A DNA stretch of 64,000 nt from Fasciolopsis buskii (GCA_008360955.1 LUCM01005661.1:46086-110085), one strand, 5' to 3'; shown: positions 1 to 15,200, counted from the first letter of the stretch. Notes: generated by a model not told the origin, from the sequence alone. A program made the numbers and translations.

Positions 1-780
1 AATTGACTGCAGATTCTGGGTCAGAAGGGTTTCATTGATCCGCCGAACGGTCTTTCGTTGAACCTGGTCAAGAAAAGAAGGAGAAGTAAACGAAGCTCCG
101 CTCCGCTCCGATGTCAAAGTTTTGCATAAGATGGTGGTCGGATTTAAAAAAAAAGCTTCTGACGTGGAATAGAAATCCAGATTTCCGCACAGTACTCAAG
201 GCAAAGGTTGACCCAAATGTAGACTAACAGAAAACGGAACTTATCGTTAGTCCTAGCAATGGAACTGATTCCGTGGAACGAAGGGAGGTCGAGTCAAACT
301 TCAGTTTAGGAGAGCCGGGGATATGTTTACATGAAACATCAAAACGAAGAGTCTTGGGAGCATCGAGACAATTATGATTGTTAGAACCCCAAGCAGAGCT
401 GAACAAACCTTCATGTTCCAATAAGGGGGGCGGTTGGTTGCGGCTAGTGATTTCAGAATTTTTCGAATGCAATATTTGGAGGTATGTGTGATGGTTGTTA
501 GTGTCAAAGGGATCTGTGTGTCTCAGTCTTTCTGGAAATCATCGTAAGAGAAGCCTGATTTGGTATGTTAGATTGGGCGGGAAAGGTGGCCTGATAGACA
601 GTAGAGATTTAGATAAACTAGGAACAAAAGCCTCAGTCTTCTCATGAAGGTCGCGGACCGGACAGCGGGAAGAATTACGAAGGGGAAGGAATTTGGGAAG
701 GCAAAAATAATGGGGGCCAGAGTGACCGCCGGTTGGTGGCGGATGGGTTTATTCATATTTGTCTCACGAAATACTCCTTA
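1..780 (-). mobile_element. LINE fragment, family A (copy 1), antisense to TAF1
   Basis: On the minus strand the first 250 bases encode, with frame breaks, LEYCAEIW..IPRQKL and a DQVQRKTVRRINETLL segment. This is typical of the region after the reverse-transcriptase palm in CR1/jockey-type non-LTR retrotransposons. Positions 300-470 encode SAWGSNN and APKTLRF, which align with SAWDSNT and LPKTSRK of the copy at 40950-42600. The element is degenerate and cut by the window edge. Confidence 0.75.
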
Positions 781-2239
781 GTCTTCTGCATGATTAAGAA
801 ACATTTATTTCCAGCCAGCGGAAAATAATCAAGAGTATTTGGTTGGGAAATTGGTTGTGGAAGCAAGCTTTGACTTCCTTTACCTGAATAACTATAAAGC
901 ACGTCGGCGCTATCTGTGCTGCATGTAATTAGTCAAGCCAAACTGCGAAGCAAACTCCGCATCTGTTCATGTCCGAATTTGGTTTGTGATCGAAGTAATA
1001 CCTAATAAATGTAGATGTTATCACTATGAACTGTTTAGTTGGAACCAATTTAAAAATCTGACCGAGTAATTTAGTAAAGGTGCGATAAAATCCACCCATT
1101 ATCTGCTCCTAATGCTCAACTTAAGTTCACGTTTGTGCTAGGATGTTAACGAATTAGGATTTTTATTCGATTACAACTTCACAATTTTTTAATGTGATGG
1201 GCGTTTAGAGGTCACGGTGCTTTCGGCACATCTAGCTCATGGGACTAGGGAAGCAGGTAGATCGAAAGCTCATAGTCATCGTGGGGATTTTCCAGTCTGA
1301 CTTGAGTTCGATGAAACAAACAGACTGATAATCACCCAACCGAACTCCACTACTGCTTCAGTGAAATCATACTTAATCTGCCTTCCTATTGATCGACGGA
1401 CCCTATACGTCTGAGTGGATTGTTTGTTTGTGAACTATACATAATGTTGGTAGTATAGTGTCACAAACACAAGCCAGTTTTCTAAGGTCACAAGGTCCGA
1501 TCGCGATGTTTGTCTGTACTCACGCGCGGAAGAATCAACACACGGAATCACGAACGAGTCCTGGACTGAGCTTGTCATGGTTGGCGGCTAATCCGACAAC
1601 AAGATCACACGTACAGTTGCACCCGCACGGAGTTGAGAGTTTTATTTCTGTTTACTCACCTAATAGTCGGTCCCTTTGAAGACGTAAAAGACGCCGTTTA
1701 TGCTATTAAACGACGTCGTCCCTTGTTTACAGTCAATAGCTAGTAGAATCGCGGATTATTGACTTTTAACATAGAATGGGTTTCTGTTACTTGCTTTTTT
1801 GATTTATTACAATTTTCTTCGTGACGGACACAACCTCCCAAGGAATTTGATTGTCTTCTGTCATTTCCTTAACCTTGGGTATGTATAGTTAGGTGAAAAT
1901 CATTTTAGAGTGCGAATTATGGATTGACGACAATTAGCACTTTGGTTCTAGTTTAGTTTGGAAAGGATGTAATCTCATAATCTATAATTCCCTCCCCTCC
2001 GCAATAGTTGTGTAGAACCGCAGGACTGCCTCTCGGGCGGCCAAACAGCCGCTTGAAATCTGAACATATGAGATATGAAATAGTGCTGGCCGCATTAACG
2101 AACAGACGTTTACCGCCTCCGAAATGATCGGCGGTAATGGGGTTTAAACACCAACTCATTACTGGTGTTTCGAACTAATCGGGACCGCATTTAATTCCAT
2201 TGTGTTGAATCTTCTGCGTCTCGTTCACCCGTTTTTCAG
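781..2239. other. intergenic or upstream TAF1 intron, nothing recognised
   Basis: No open frame here resembles TAF1 and no repeat was recognised. Because exon 1 of the window starts in the middle of a codon, this stretch is most likely the 3' part of another TAF1 intron rather than a promoter. Confidence 0.6.
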
Positions 2240-2682
2240 GTGTCGCGGTTGGCGACTTGGACCAGCGAAATACTGGTACGATCAATTAGGCATCCCGCTG
2301 GACGCCGATATTTCCACCTGGACAGAGTGGCGGCGTTCTAGTCTGACCAGCGCCTCTGGGATTGGGACTAGCAGTTCAGGGTACTCAGTCACCGAGACTG
2401 CGGTGATGTCGAGCGATGCTGTGGACCACAACGGCAACACCACTGTGAGCTCAGAGTCAATCAAATCTGAGGCCCCAGATGGTCCAAGTAGCCCTGTTAC
2501 TGCTGATGGCGATGATGATCCGGGCAGATCAGCAAGCGAAACCGTGGATGATAAAGTCAATCCGAACTCGGAGCCGGTGGAATCTCGAACGGGGTTAAAC
2601 GTTGAGGCAGAGGTCAAATTGGAGGTAAAATCTCCCCACACGGAATCTCAGCCTGCTGCTTTAGTTCAACCAAGTACTGACG
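2240..2682 (+). CDS. TAF1: TAF1 exon 1 of window (entry to central domain)
   Basis: The first recognisable exon, w1-w147 plus split codons at both ends (begins with the last base of a codon, ends with the first base of one). A TTTTTCAG acceptor precedes it and CG|GTAAGT ends it. The start encodes [17 protein letters not shown], which matches the human segment WRYGPARLWYDMLGVP. The rest (about w25-w145) is a Ser/Glu/Asp-rich stretch with no counterpart in human TAF1, so it looks like a lineage-specific insertion. The preceding exon must end in phase 2 and was not found in 1-2239. Confidence 0.88.
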
Positions 2683-3207
2683 GTAAGTTTTTCATCGCAT
2701 ACTGGATCCAATAGTGTAATGAAAGGGGTTTGAGCCATAACTTACGGGATCCCCCACATCGGGGTCGGGAATCGGCAGTCACATCCCTGAAACTTGATGC
2801 GGTATAGAACCACTTAGGATCTCAAAATGTCAAGAATAATATGAGCAGGGTGGTAACGAATTGTCGCCTACCGCCAAGGTGATTCGCAATTGTTATCTTT
2901 GTTTAGTTTGGCAGGCGCCTAATTAACATGACCACGTGCGCAAGTATTTCAATTTTATTCATTGAATAGACCATTTGGTCTGCCTGTATTTCCACGGAGT
3001 GTCTGTTTTATGTCAAGTTGGTCATATTATGCCCTCCCCCAAAAAATTGCAAGTCTTTTATTGCCAGCAAGACGGTACATGGAGTTGACGTTTGGATATT
3101 AAGGTGAAATGTAGTGTAAAATTTACCCATTTTCCAATAGCTTCTTCATGTCATTCGGATTTCATACACACATGTTATCCTGCATTTTTATTGCCATGCT
3201 GTTTTTT

Positions 3208-3240
<33 letters not shown>

Positions 3241-6200
3241 AAGGAGCAGTACTGTGAAATGGGTTTTGATTGATGATCCTCTAAGGCTCACTGCATCTTT
3301 TGGGAAGAATCGGTAATCACAATCCTGAAACCCTAAGTGGCACGGAATGATCACATAAGGTCCTAATAAATCAAGCTTGTTGAAGAGCCTGGTCTGTTTG
3401 GCGCAAAGTTTGATTCCTGAACGTTTATTTCGGTTAGCTAGCCTAACTGCTGACGTAATGTGCTGTTTCATAATTGCTTATTTTGGACAGGGCTGTTCGA
3501 TTTTTTCATCTTACCTATTAGTCAAGTGACTCGCAAGTACTTAAAACTGTTGGCCAGTCATCGTTATGTGTGGCATGCGAGCCAAACCAGTTATAGTGTT
3601 TCGTTCGCAAAATCAACTGACGATTTCCTATATTTGGGCAAGTAATTTATTACCTCAGTGTGATAGTTGAATAAAGACGTAGCACGTGTTTGTAATACTA
3701 CACGACAGTTTAGATACGCTCCTGGTAACAGTCGGTGTCTGCGAGTCTTTAACTCCAAAGGCAAACATCTGGAAGTAAATCACCACATAACTTCTGTTTG
3801 CATTCCTCGTCATTACACATGTCTCACCATCGACTGTCGTTCAAATCGTAATCCAATTTAAGTGGCTGGTGTTTGGTGTTAAACTTGTCTTGAAAGTTCC
3901 AAGGTGACACACATTGTTATTATTATTATTATTTAGCACAGACCATGTGTATTTTAAGGTGCCACCAAGAAGGAAGTCGATGTTAGAGGAGTATAGAAAA
4001 ATAGAAACTGTGGAGTCACTGCATCTGTGCTAGTTTTTCCATTCTCCACCTCGAAGCCATCGATCCTTCGACAGGATTCATGCATGGCTCGTCAGTGGTA
4101 CTCTGAAATGCCACAGGTGGGTCAAAACGAAAACACCAAGGCTTGATTTCTTTTGTTCTGCTTGACTGCACGAGTGACGAGCCTTTGGTGCACAACAGTA
4201 CAATCCGACTATGAATCGATGCCGTACTCCGCTATGGTTGTGTAGCAGCTTGTTACAACGGAGGGACTGCTGCCCAAGACTCGGTTGTACTAAAACTGTA
4301 ATGTTAAATTTGGATAGCATTATACGTATATTTTAAGTCCATATGTAGGATTCACAATCGGGCTTCTCAAATATCGGATTCGCTGCGTGTCGGTGGGCGT
4401 GCACTGGTGATAATGCTGATCTCTACCGTAGTCAGAGCAGCCTACTGCTGAACATTACAGTAGTAAGTTCTTAATTCCGAATTCATCGAGCTTGAAGTAG
4501 CCATCTTCGGGATGCTTTCCTCATGGTTTTATGCATGCTTCCAAAGGTGAAAGGGAAAATTACTCTCTGCTTGTTCATTTTTTTCTCTTATCAACTGTCC
4601 CTTCTCTAATTGTGGTTCCGCTCCCTGATTTCACAAACCCTTTTGCGCACAGTAAAACCTGCCGCAGAACGATCACGGATCACTTGCGAGTTACCTCAGA
4701 ACGCTTTCTATCCGTATCAGTTGATGAATTGGGAAGATGATATCATCTACGATCCTCAACTGAGTGCGACGAAGATCAGTGCCAGTTCGAAAATGAATGC
4801 AGCTTATGCTGGTTGGATTCCGTCGCAACATTGTCGCACAATGGCTACATTCCAAGTATGCTAACCTGTTACCTGTGTTGTCCGTCTGTTTATTATTCAT
4901 CCGCTCGCAAGCGAAATAAATCAGACTTGAAGCTATTCTGTTCTGACACATTTTAACAGTCTTTGAGTGTACATTTCTTCATGCACATTTTCACGACATT
5001 GCACTTGGTTCGAACACGTTAATGGTTCATTCGTAAAAATGTTGTGTGGATCGTCTCATTTTTACTCGCCTGAGATCCTTGCAGTTCTGCTGCTACTCTT
5101 CAAATAGATGGCTTCGTTTTTATTTCACTTTGATGTGTTGAAGTAATATCAAAGTCCACTAATGCCTGTCGCTTAGTTTTGGACAGTTTTTAAACAGACA
5201 AACATTTCACTCCTCATGACAAGCTTTGATCAAACACTTTAACAAACTTACCTCGTTCTTTTACTCTTGTCTAATCTATGTCTTCCTCATTCACGATATA
5301 TGAGTCCAAATTACTCTCTCCCCGTACAGCGGTATACCGAACTCCGGTCCTTTCCTACCTGAATAGGTTACCTTTTCGATTCGACTCTGGCAAATAATGA
5401 ACCTAAATAAGCTTTTTCCTAGAGTAGTTTACTAGTTTGCGCCAGAGAGGAACCATTTGGCACTCTCCAAATTACTCTCCAGAATAACTTTATGTGCGAA
5501 CATGTCATTGTCATGACTGCCAGTAGGCCAGATTAATGCGAAAATTTTCGCACTCGCTATAAATGATACCAGTTTTTAAACTAATCAATAACTCTAGGCT
5601 TTTGGAATCGATTTTGGCTAATGGCACTTACTTTTGGATAGAAATGCAAGCGAAGTTTGCATTGTCTATGACACCCGACTACCCGTACTATCCGAGAGTC
5701 ACTCAAAATTCCTAAATATCTCAATTCATTCCAAGTTTCGCAAACTCTACCCTGCACTCCTGTGCGCTGGTTGTAAATGTTGACCTAGGCGAAGTGAACG
5801 AGGAATTGTAAAAAAAATCGAGAAGGAAAGGAGTAGAAAGGGCTGTGTGGAAATGAAAGTTTAAAAATGAACGAACACAATTACCTGCGGCGTTAGAACG
5901 TCTGGTTCTGTACGGCGAATTATTCAGCCTCTACAGAATCCATTCTAGTGATCAAAAACAGAAGGAAGCAGTTTACCGGTCAAAAGACGTCAATCAAATG
6001 AGCGTATGACGTAAGAAGTGTATCGAAAAATCGATGCGCCATGTATTGTTTTCTTTATTGTGAATGATATTCAAAAATGGACGTATGTTTAGAGTACCTG
6101 TGTTCTCCTAGAGAAATGAGAAGATCACGATAACTATTCCCTATCAAGGCTAGGTGGTCTCTGGATAAAAGAATTCTACCCTATCTTGCACTACAACATC

Positions 6201-9200
6201 GGGATTCTAGCCATTGGCGGGAATATAATTTGCGCCTCATTGGAATCTAATGAATAAACTATATCGAGGTCTTGAATGACAGATCTGAAGTTTAAAATCC
6301 ATCAACCTTTAATTTCATGAACATATTATGCGCCTGTAAAATGTTATTTTTTCATTGTCACAATACTGCGTTATGCGTGCAGAGACAATGAAGGTCGGTA
6401 ACTATGATTCTCCCAGTGTTACTCTGGACCAATTGAATTAATTCTTTTTCTGAAATTTATTTGGGGCTTCAGGATTGCGGGGGGGGTGTATTCTTTTCCG
6501 GCCAAAGGGGTTTTCGCCAGATTGGGATTTCAATGCAACCCTCTGTGTACCCTGTTAATTCTCTCAAAGCTGTTCAGTTTTTTTTATTTTGTTTTTTCCC
6601 CATTCTCTCGCAGGATGCATATCAGGGCAAATTTCCGTACATTGTTGGTTCGAAAGCACTGAGCGGACTCAATGCTGCAAACACCGTGATGGAATACTTG
6701 CTGAACGGATTGGACAAAGCGTCAATTCCGACCAATTCACCGTACGCAATTTTCCCAGTGGAAAATGCGGGTATTCTCTCGGACTCATGGGTATATGACA
6801 TCATATATGACTCGGACTTGCCGGCTAACCAACTACCACCCCCGTTTCTTCTTACATTGGACGGGAACGATGAAACTTGTCTGATGGACTCGGTAGATGA
6901 TGCAGAAATCGCGGCTGCTATCAATGCGGCTCGAGGACAGCGTCAACGATCGCTGGCCGCCCGGAGTGGCGATGTGACAACCGATGCAAATGGGGCTGCT
7001 GTTTCGAACACCGGGAATGCAGCCATTCGCGGTCCGGATTCACGTACCGATGGATTGTCTTCCGGGGACAACAATTCTTGGTCCCAGTATGGCACTCCGT
7101 TCGCTGATGCATCTAATACAAATGCCTCAAAATCTAATGTTCCCATCAATAGAGCCAGTTTACAAGTCAGTTTCGGTCTGGCATCTACCCGGGGCATGTT
7201 GACTGGTGCACTGGCGAAAGCCGAGCATGGAGCAGAAAAAGTGAAAATGATTTTGGGCAAAGTAAGTGGATTTTATGTATTCCTGCTTAACGCAACATTA
7301 TCAGGCCTAAATTTTCTGTGAAGCCTATCGTCCGATTCTGCCCGTCCAATTTTCGTTACCCTGCTCCAGATCATTGCACTTACGAGAAGAGATCTCAGTT
7401 AAGAACGGCTCATTGCTTCAGTAGCCAAGTGCACCTAGCCGTTCGTGCTTTACTCTCGGCACCATAAATTTGCTTCTGATTTTCCTCTTCTAATTCATTC
7501 ATCTCAAAGCATAAGCCGTTGGACTTGAGATTTGTTTAAAAAAGTATTCCTAAAATTGTGTTCTGTCTGCGGCCATACCTGATATCCCGCTCAAACAAAT
7601 TAGCCTGCAACCAACCGCTCTTCTTCCCTTATTTGGTATGAAATATCCGGGGTTGTAACAATTATTCTGATGAGGTTAACATGCTACCGGATATGTCCCC
7701 AGGTTAGGGACGAAAGAATGGTTCGGCCGTACAAAGCGTACGATCATATACAAGGGTTCACCTGATAATTCTTGCAAAATACCAGAAGAGTCTGCCGATA
7801 TCACTGTGAGGAGGTGTACACATCACTCCAGTCAGTAAGTGTTATTTTCTTGATGTGTATTTCTCAGGAGACTTGTGAATTTGAAAACCACCTGTTGCCA
7901 ACGGTTAGTGAACACCCAAGTTCAATCTCTTATGGATCAGGTCCAACGAATAAGGTTTGAGGTTCCCTTTGTAAGACCATGCTCTACCTCAATCCGGGAT
8001 CCGGCTAGTATAACGGCTACAAATGAACCCTTAATTATAACGGATAATCGATGACACGGGGCGGGAGTTTCAAGGAGCTAACATATCCCGTGAATCACAG
8101 ACAAACATTTCTTCTTTCTTTCACTTATGTGCTGTTTCCTCTTTTTCTGTGGTTGCAAACAGACCTGATTTGCGCAGTTATATATATATATATATATATG
8201 CATATATCCATAATTTTGATATAGTTTATAATCAATCCCCTTTTGTCTCAAGCATGGTCTTCTTGCTGAAGATGATTGGCAGGCTGATCATGACAAATTC
8301 GCCAATTCCGACGAGAACAACAATAACAACGGGAATCCTAACGCGAACAACGGGAACACCAACAGTTCGTTAGTTGCAGAAGCACATGGGGATTTGACAG
8401 GGACGGACGGTAGCGTTTTAGCTTCGGCTGCTGCTGCGGTGTCCGGAATTCCACCCAAAGATCCTTTAAATTTATCCAACGATGAGTTCTACGCGATCCG
8501 AAGTGGTGCTCTTGGAATGTGTGGCGGTCTGGCTCGCTGTGGTCCGCTACAACATAGTACACCGGCGGTCGAGTTGTGGCCCCCATTCTTCCCAACCTAT
8601 ATGAGTTCACTTCGACTAAGACAGTTTCATCGCATTCCACTCAAACGGTGAGCTACTACGTGGAGAATATTTGTTTCATTTCATTCTCCGTTCATGGTTT
8701 TCTTATATTAAGCGTTATGCTATTGAGTTCATTTCTTGTGACACATTAGTTTCTTTGAGCTTTCCGCCGTAAGTTGCCTTCTATCACGTGCAACCATCCT
8801 CCTCTCACAAACAACGTGTTTCGGGTTGTACGTAAGAAATCTGCTTCTGGAATTACCGTCGTTACTGGGATACTCTCAATGACCGCGAACGCTTTTGACC
8901 AGGGGATCGTAGCCAATGTGAGAAAGATCTCCACCTATCCCACCACATTCGTTGCGACCCCTCGAACGTTCTACATGCGTCAATACCACTTAATTAATGA
9001 GGCTCTATGTAGACCTATTGTCAGCAGTGCAAGCGGCCAAAGATAGGAGTCAGGCAGGACGTGGGCTTCTGGATTATATCAAAAGTAAATTGTTTGAACG
9101 CATTCGATAGCGGGAATTGTATAGATAGACCGAGGTTAGGTGCACAAAACATCGTTCAGATAATAAAAAAGAGTGAAAATAACGACGCAAATGAATTTTC

Positions 9201-12200
9201 CTACATATGCGTCCAATGGGCATTCCAGTTGCCTCATTGATGTTCCCCTTGTTTCACAGGTACACGTTGTGTGCCAACAGACGGTTGTGCAGCCTACAAA
9301 CACACCCTAACGACTATATGCGAACACACGTCATCTATTAGCTGATTTTGTTTGAATTCGTCTAGGTTACTAAAATGACTGTGCAAAGCATTCACCTACG
9401 AGCCCACGGTGCTACGGATTTACGATTGCGTGTTCACCGACTGCAGTAACCGTTATGATTTATCATGTGTTCTACGAACGAGCATTTAATTACCTGTACA
9501 ATATTTCGTGCCTACATTGAACATAACGGTCACTATATTTTTTTCTCTAGCCATCATACTCATCCTTTTTTTCTACTTTACAATGAAGCTATCTCCGAGG
9601 GCCAATGTCTCAGTATAACATTCCTTTCCCGGTCACCAACTTGCTGCGGCACATTCAGAAAAAGTCGCTTGAGCGCGAGGAGGAGAAATCTGCTACGGGA
9701 GGTGGGGACATATTTTTCATGCGTACTCCGGCTGATCTGTCCGGTACTGACGGAGATGTGATACTTTGCGAATTCACCGAGGAGTTTCCGCCACTGATGA
9801 CCCAGGTCTGTGTGTATTTGTACGTTCATCCCTTTAAGGAAGGATAATATATTGACCTTGAGAGTGAGCCCACGCTCGCAATTTTTCATGTCAAGGTTGT
9901 ATCCACATAGGGAAGTAGGTGGACATGCGTGGTCCGATCAGTTCTCAGTTAAAACGGTTGCACAGTGCATATGTGCTTCTCACTTGTGAATTGATGGTCT
10001 GTGAACATTTACGATAAATCTTTTATTATACATCCAAACTGGCTTTGAAAACAGAATTTCTCGTGCGTTCCTGGTGAATAGATCAGATACACGACCTCTT
10101 TCCGTTAATGCTAACACTGTCACGGCTACTATTTCGTCATCTGGATTTCTGATTGGATTGTTCACCAGTTGACAAATGCATAGGAAAGGTAACTAACCAG
10201 GAAGATGAACCAACGCACTGAGTCGGTTGTTCAACACAATGAAGGAGACTTCTGTTTCCGAGCTAATAGTTTTCATTCACGCCAGCTGATTTCACTTTCA
10301 GTTTTTCTCTCCTAAAAATTTAATAATAGTAATAATAATAATTGCATAGTGGTAAAAATAATAATACAGATGCTCTTCTGCTAATGAGTTTTCATACATG
10401 CGAATGAAGAGACTCTCTTGAGTGCGCGTAAAGCGACTTTCAGGAGTTCTGCCCAGAGTGAAGATCAAGCCTGCGTTTGCCGTATATTTTTTAGGTTTAT
10501 TTAGTAGCGGGTATTGAATTGAAATAGTTCGCGCCCGAACCGGGACGTGGATATGCACTGGTGAGGATTCCTAACAAGGATGAAACAGCTGTACAGTGCT
10601 TCCATGGTTTCTTTATGGTGAGCTGAGCGATGGTGAATTGTTTCATGAAAACATTCAACCTCCTACTACTATTGAATTACCTTGAATAATTTACGAACAC
10701 TTCGGGTTGTGGGCAGTAGTTGTTGGGGTAATTTGTTCCTAAGTTGATAAGTGTCTTTGTGCAGTATATTTTTTGCACATCTGTGAGTACGGACCATGTG
10801 CCATCAAAATCTTGGTGAGGAACGAAAACAGTGAGCGAAATAGTGGAAAGAAGAGGAATCAATGTTTACGATTTCCTGTTCTCTACCTCCGCATCATCGG
10901 CTACTCATCGGGATCCGTGATTACTCTGCGAGCTTGATACTGCCCGGTTGAGTTTATAATGAACAATTTATTGATGTTGACAGGATTTGGACTCGGGACA
11001 TTCACATCCGAACACGTCGCTTTTTGTCACCCAACATCTAGGTACTTTGGTTCCAGAATTCCGTGTGAGCGTTTGTTTGATTGTGAATTAGAAGCATTGG
11101 GTGACCACCAGCTGCTCACTTCCAACGTGCTTGGTTTGATCTCATGCCTTGGCAGATCTGGTTGATGAACTCAATCTCTTGGAGTCCCTACTGTCGTCCA
11201 TTTTATCGACTTTTCGTTAATCAGTGCAGTTTTGTCTTCGTTCCTATGCGGACCTTTTTTTTATCTCATTATCAATAATACCCTGACGGATGAGCAAAAA
11301 ATATCTACACGGAATTGCGCCACTCACGTGTGAACATACGTACACTAACAATTACCTCGCATCATCAGGAGACTGCGGAGGGTTGGATGATAAGCGGTTT
11401 GATCCTACTGTATGCGTCTTTGTACTTCCGATCGAACTTCCCGTTGATCTGATTCACATAGATATTATGGGCGGTTCATGCCGCTAGTCCGCCATGTTGA
11501 TATGTGTCGACTTTCGGACCCCGTTAGTACATCCTAATCGAAGGTGTTTCGGATTGTTCTTGGAAAAAATTGTGCTATGTGATTTACTATTCCCAAACAT
11601 TTGCAGTGTAAGAACGCATTGTCATTGGAAATGTTCGCAATAAATCAATGTTTCGGTTACCTCTGCTCAACTTTCTCATTTTTTCACCACCAGCCACTGA
11701 TATAGTGACCGAGCACGGTGACTGTCCTGACAGCATCCAGGCCTTCTCCTAAGTTTCTTGTCGCATAATCCATTCTCTCATTTCTTGATGCCGGATTAAT
11801 AAGATTGTATCACTTATGATGAATGAATTGGTACATCCTTCAACAGGAAATTAAGCAGAAGTGGAAAATAAAACCCCAGTATTATGATTTTGTAAGACAC
11901 TTCCGAAGTTCTTGCTCTATTCCCGTACTGTCACTCACTATGACGTCGGCTCTCCAGTGAAAAGCTACGGCTTCGGTTATCGGAAACCGCAGATTCTATT
12001 AGCACTACTTTCTCGGCTTCCGAGTTAGAAGTAATGGTTCAATTTACTTGGCTAAAACTTGCAGGATTTAATGCCGGGGTAGGGACGGGATGATCAAGCG
12101 CGTTATGAGTGTCATCCCAAGATAGTCAGATATTCGAATCCCCCAGATCCGCCTGTCGTTTTGGCCATAGGTGGCAATTCATTATCCCCCGGCTCGCTAC

Positions 12201-15200
12201 GATATCTGGTTCTGTACCAATACAATTTCCAGGATCATGGTTTCTGCCTTCCCTCCTCCCCCGTGTAGTGAGCTCTAGCAATCCCGCATGATCATGTGTG
12301 AAGCATGTGATAAAAAAAGTCGGATAGAGTTTTTTTTTACAGAATCACAACATCCGATTTGTACGGGACTTGTCACCGGCTCTGTAGCCGATTCGTTTTT
12401 CCGTTCAAACATTTTCCCCATTTTGGCCACTACTTTTCCTGAAATTTATCTCTCTCATTCAGTCTGGCTAGCGAGAGAATTGACTTGGAACTCGATTAGA
12501 GCGGTCATTGGTCGTTGTTGTTGATGATAGCAAACAAGTGTATCAAAAATCCCTAAAATTGTCATCACTCACGCTCACCTTATGGGATGGTGTTTTTTTG
12601 TTTCAACTCTGACGGACGGGATTGATAACGGGGAACGGACGAAGGATAAATATTGCAGAATGCAGGCATTTTTATAACACTTTCTAGCACTAATGTAAAG
12701 TGTACCATAGTATACCACCTGCAATTGATGATCTCCACCTCTTCCACCTGAATAACATGCCTTGATCCCAATCTCACTTTGATCCTAGAAGCTCCCTCGC
12801 ACTTCCTCTTGGCCATAGAACTTGGCTAGTCCCGATAATGTTAATCGTGGTTTACTGATTAAGGTGATATTGTTGGAAGACGGTGTCCGGAAACAAGGTT
12901 AGATTCACTTCTTTTTGGCATCATGTAAATGATGTACCGGCCAGGGCTGATCGACCGTAAGCTTGAGAACAAGGTTGGATTGAGTTGGCAGGGTCAAAAT
13001 TGGTCTGATTTTCGTCCCACGTTCAGAGATCAGCGTTGTTTTAAGCAAAGATCACAAAATGACCGAATAGCCTACGAGTCTAGAGGATAACAGCCAATGA
13101 GCTTTATTCTGAGTCGGTCCATATAAATGACTTTCGTGTAACAACAGAACGAGATTTGTATTGTCTGTTCAAAGGCCAATTGGTTGGTGTTGGTTGGAGA
13201 ATCGGGATCGAACTGGAACTGGAACGACTAGTTGAAGTTGCTGAAGATAGCGATGACGGTATATCGACTACAAAACGCAAATCCATAAATGTGGTAAAGA
13301 TTAACATTTAGAAAGAGAAGCTCCATGGTCGCTTGGCCAGTAATTCATATGTGGTTACTTCGGTGATGTCCGTAGTTGTTCGAGTGAACAGAGTGGAATT
13401 CTTCGGAATTGATCGGCACTGTTGGCTTACATAAGTGTGGTAGGAATTAGCAGTTTACATCCCTGTTGCGCAGTCACACTTGATGCCTGCTGCTTCAACT
13501 TGACAAAGCAGAGGATCTCGTTTGCAGAGTTTTACCCCTCACATGGGACTCGTATATTGCGCTACATTTTCACCAAGTATTGTTGCTTATGTTATTTATG
13601 CACATACACATATATGAGAAAACAGAACATTTATTTCCTCGTCTCTTATATTGTCGACCTGGGTGGAAATATGAACTTCCTACTAGTTCTTATTTTAACA
13701 ACCCGCGTGGATAATCCTGCTTTTATTGGTAAAAAGCTAACTTTCGAATGGTCACGACTTTCGTAAGTTGTGACCAACAACCAACTAGCCTTAGCTAGTA
13801 AATCGTGGCCGACGGTGGCCAAGCGGATAAGATCGTGGCGTTTGAACGTGAAGGTCGCGGGTTCGAATCCTCCCATCGCTGGTCAACTTCCCCACTTGGC
13901 AGCCCTCTGCTTGCCGCGGCCCCCTTCCTGAAAATTGATGTACATTGTTGTTTCATTAATAAATGAAGTAAAAGATAAAAGATAATCACGCGATGCACAC
14001 ACGTCATCCATCTGGAATCGAGCACAAGATTGGGACGAGCATGGCTTGTCTGTACCGAAGAAGGGAACTGAAACACGCCAAACTGTGGCTCAACCAATTA
14101 TATGCTGATGATTGTGACCAATCGGAGTATGCTACAAAGAAAAAGGGACCGAATCAGCTGTAGGAATCGGCTTGGCCAGTTTGTTTCACCCTCAGTTCGT
14201 TATCTGAGATCAATAGTATAAACCCGATTTCCATGTTTGTTATTTTAATTTGAAGTTATTTTCTTGCTAGAACGAGCTAGACCACGAATCAGTTCGAAAT
14301 TCTCGTCCTTTGACTTTTGTTATGCTCTTCCTTGTTCGTGCTCTTACGTCTAGGTTGGCATGGCGAGCCGTGTGATCAACTACTATCGTCCGTTAAATCC
14401 CAGAGATCGCTCACTATCTCCGGCTCCACACGCATCCAGTGAACCTCCGGATCTGCCGTACGGATCTCTGGTCTATGTAAGCGGTACAGATAGCCCGTTC
14501 CTGGGCGTGATTCGACCCGGTGGTTATCTACAGGTACGGCCAATTTGTTACTGGAACCTTGAAGTGCATATCTGCGTTTTGTAGGCTGCTGTTCCGGTTT
14601 CCTGTTTTTTGTCACTAATTCGCATTTTGACCTAGGTAGTTGGAAACAGACCTGATTTTGAACTCTTTACCCTTCCTCATCTCAGTTTGTGAGTGATTTC
14701 AATATGGGTATTGTCCGGGAATTCATTTTGAACTAATAGTGATTTTGCATGGTAAGCAATGAAAGCATGTTTCATCGCTGGTGGTTTTGCAACAACGGAT
14801 GATCCGAAATTGGTTCCAGTTCCATCGTTCAATACAAACAAACTCCATCCCATTCGCCTCACTCAGTCTCTGCCCGTCACCCGTCTTTTGGCAACTTAGT
14901 CTAGCTGATAGTGCTCGAGTGTGACGTTCACGTTAACCGCTTTCGATCAAAGTATGCGACGGACTACTGATTTTCCCGTAACCATCGCTGCTATGGGCTA
15001 ATGTTTTTCAAATCTTCGCCTGGTTTAAGGTCATGACTACCGATTATGCCCCAGTACACAAACTGCGTTTTAAAACTAAAAAAGGGAAAATGCCTGCTCT
15101 GATGTCGACCTGTCAATCGTTGATGCATCCAATCTCCGATTGTTTGTCACTAACTCTAGTGAGAAAAAGACCAACTCGAGTGGGCATCAAAATTTGTTTA

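Larger units (their letters stand above)
2683..4652 (+). other. TAF1 intron 1
   Basis: GTAAGT...CACAG, 1970 bases. It holds two related repeat segments of family R2 (about 2744-2905 and 3295-3420) separated by a (TG)n tract at 3209-3239, and a short TTATTATT run near 3918. Confidence 0.85.

Noticed and set aside
1458..1679. Possible N-terminal TAF1 exon
   Set aside because: Sequence has no TAF1 N-terminal features and the phase does not connect to exon 1.
8774..9046. 90-codon frame between exons 4 and 5
   Set aside because: Including it breaks the gap-free exon 4 to exon 5 match with TAF1.
13808..13880. Possible functional tRNA gene (good A and B boxes)
   Set aside because: Followed by a SINE body and tail that recur at 60822, and the cloverleaf is imperfect; called as a SINE.
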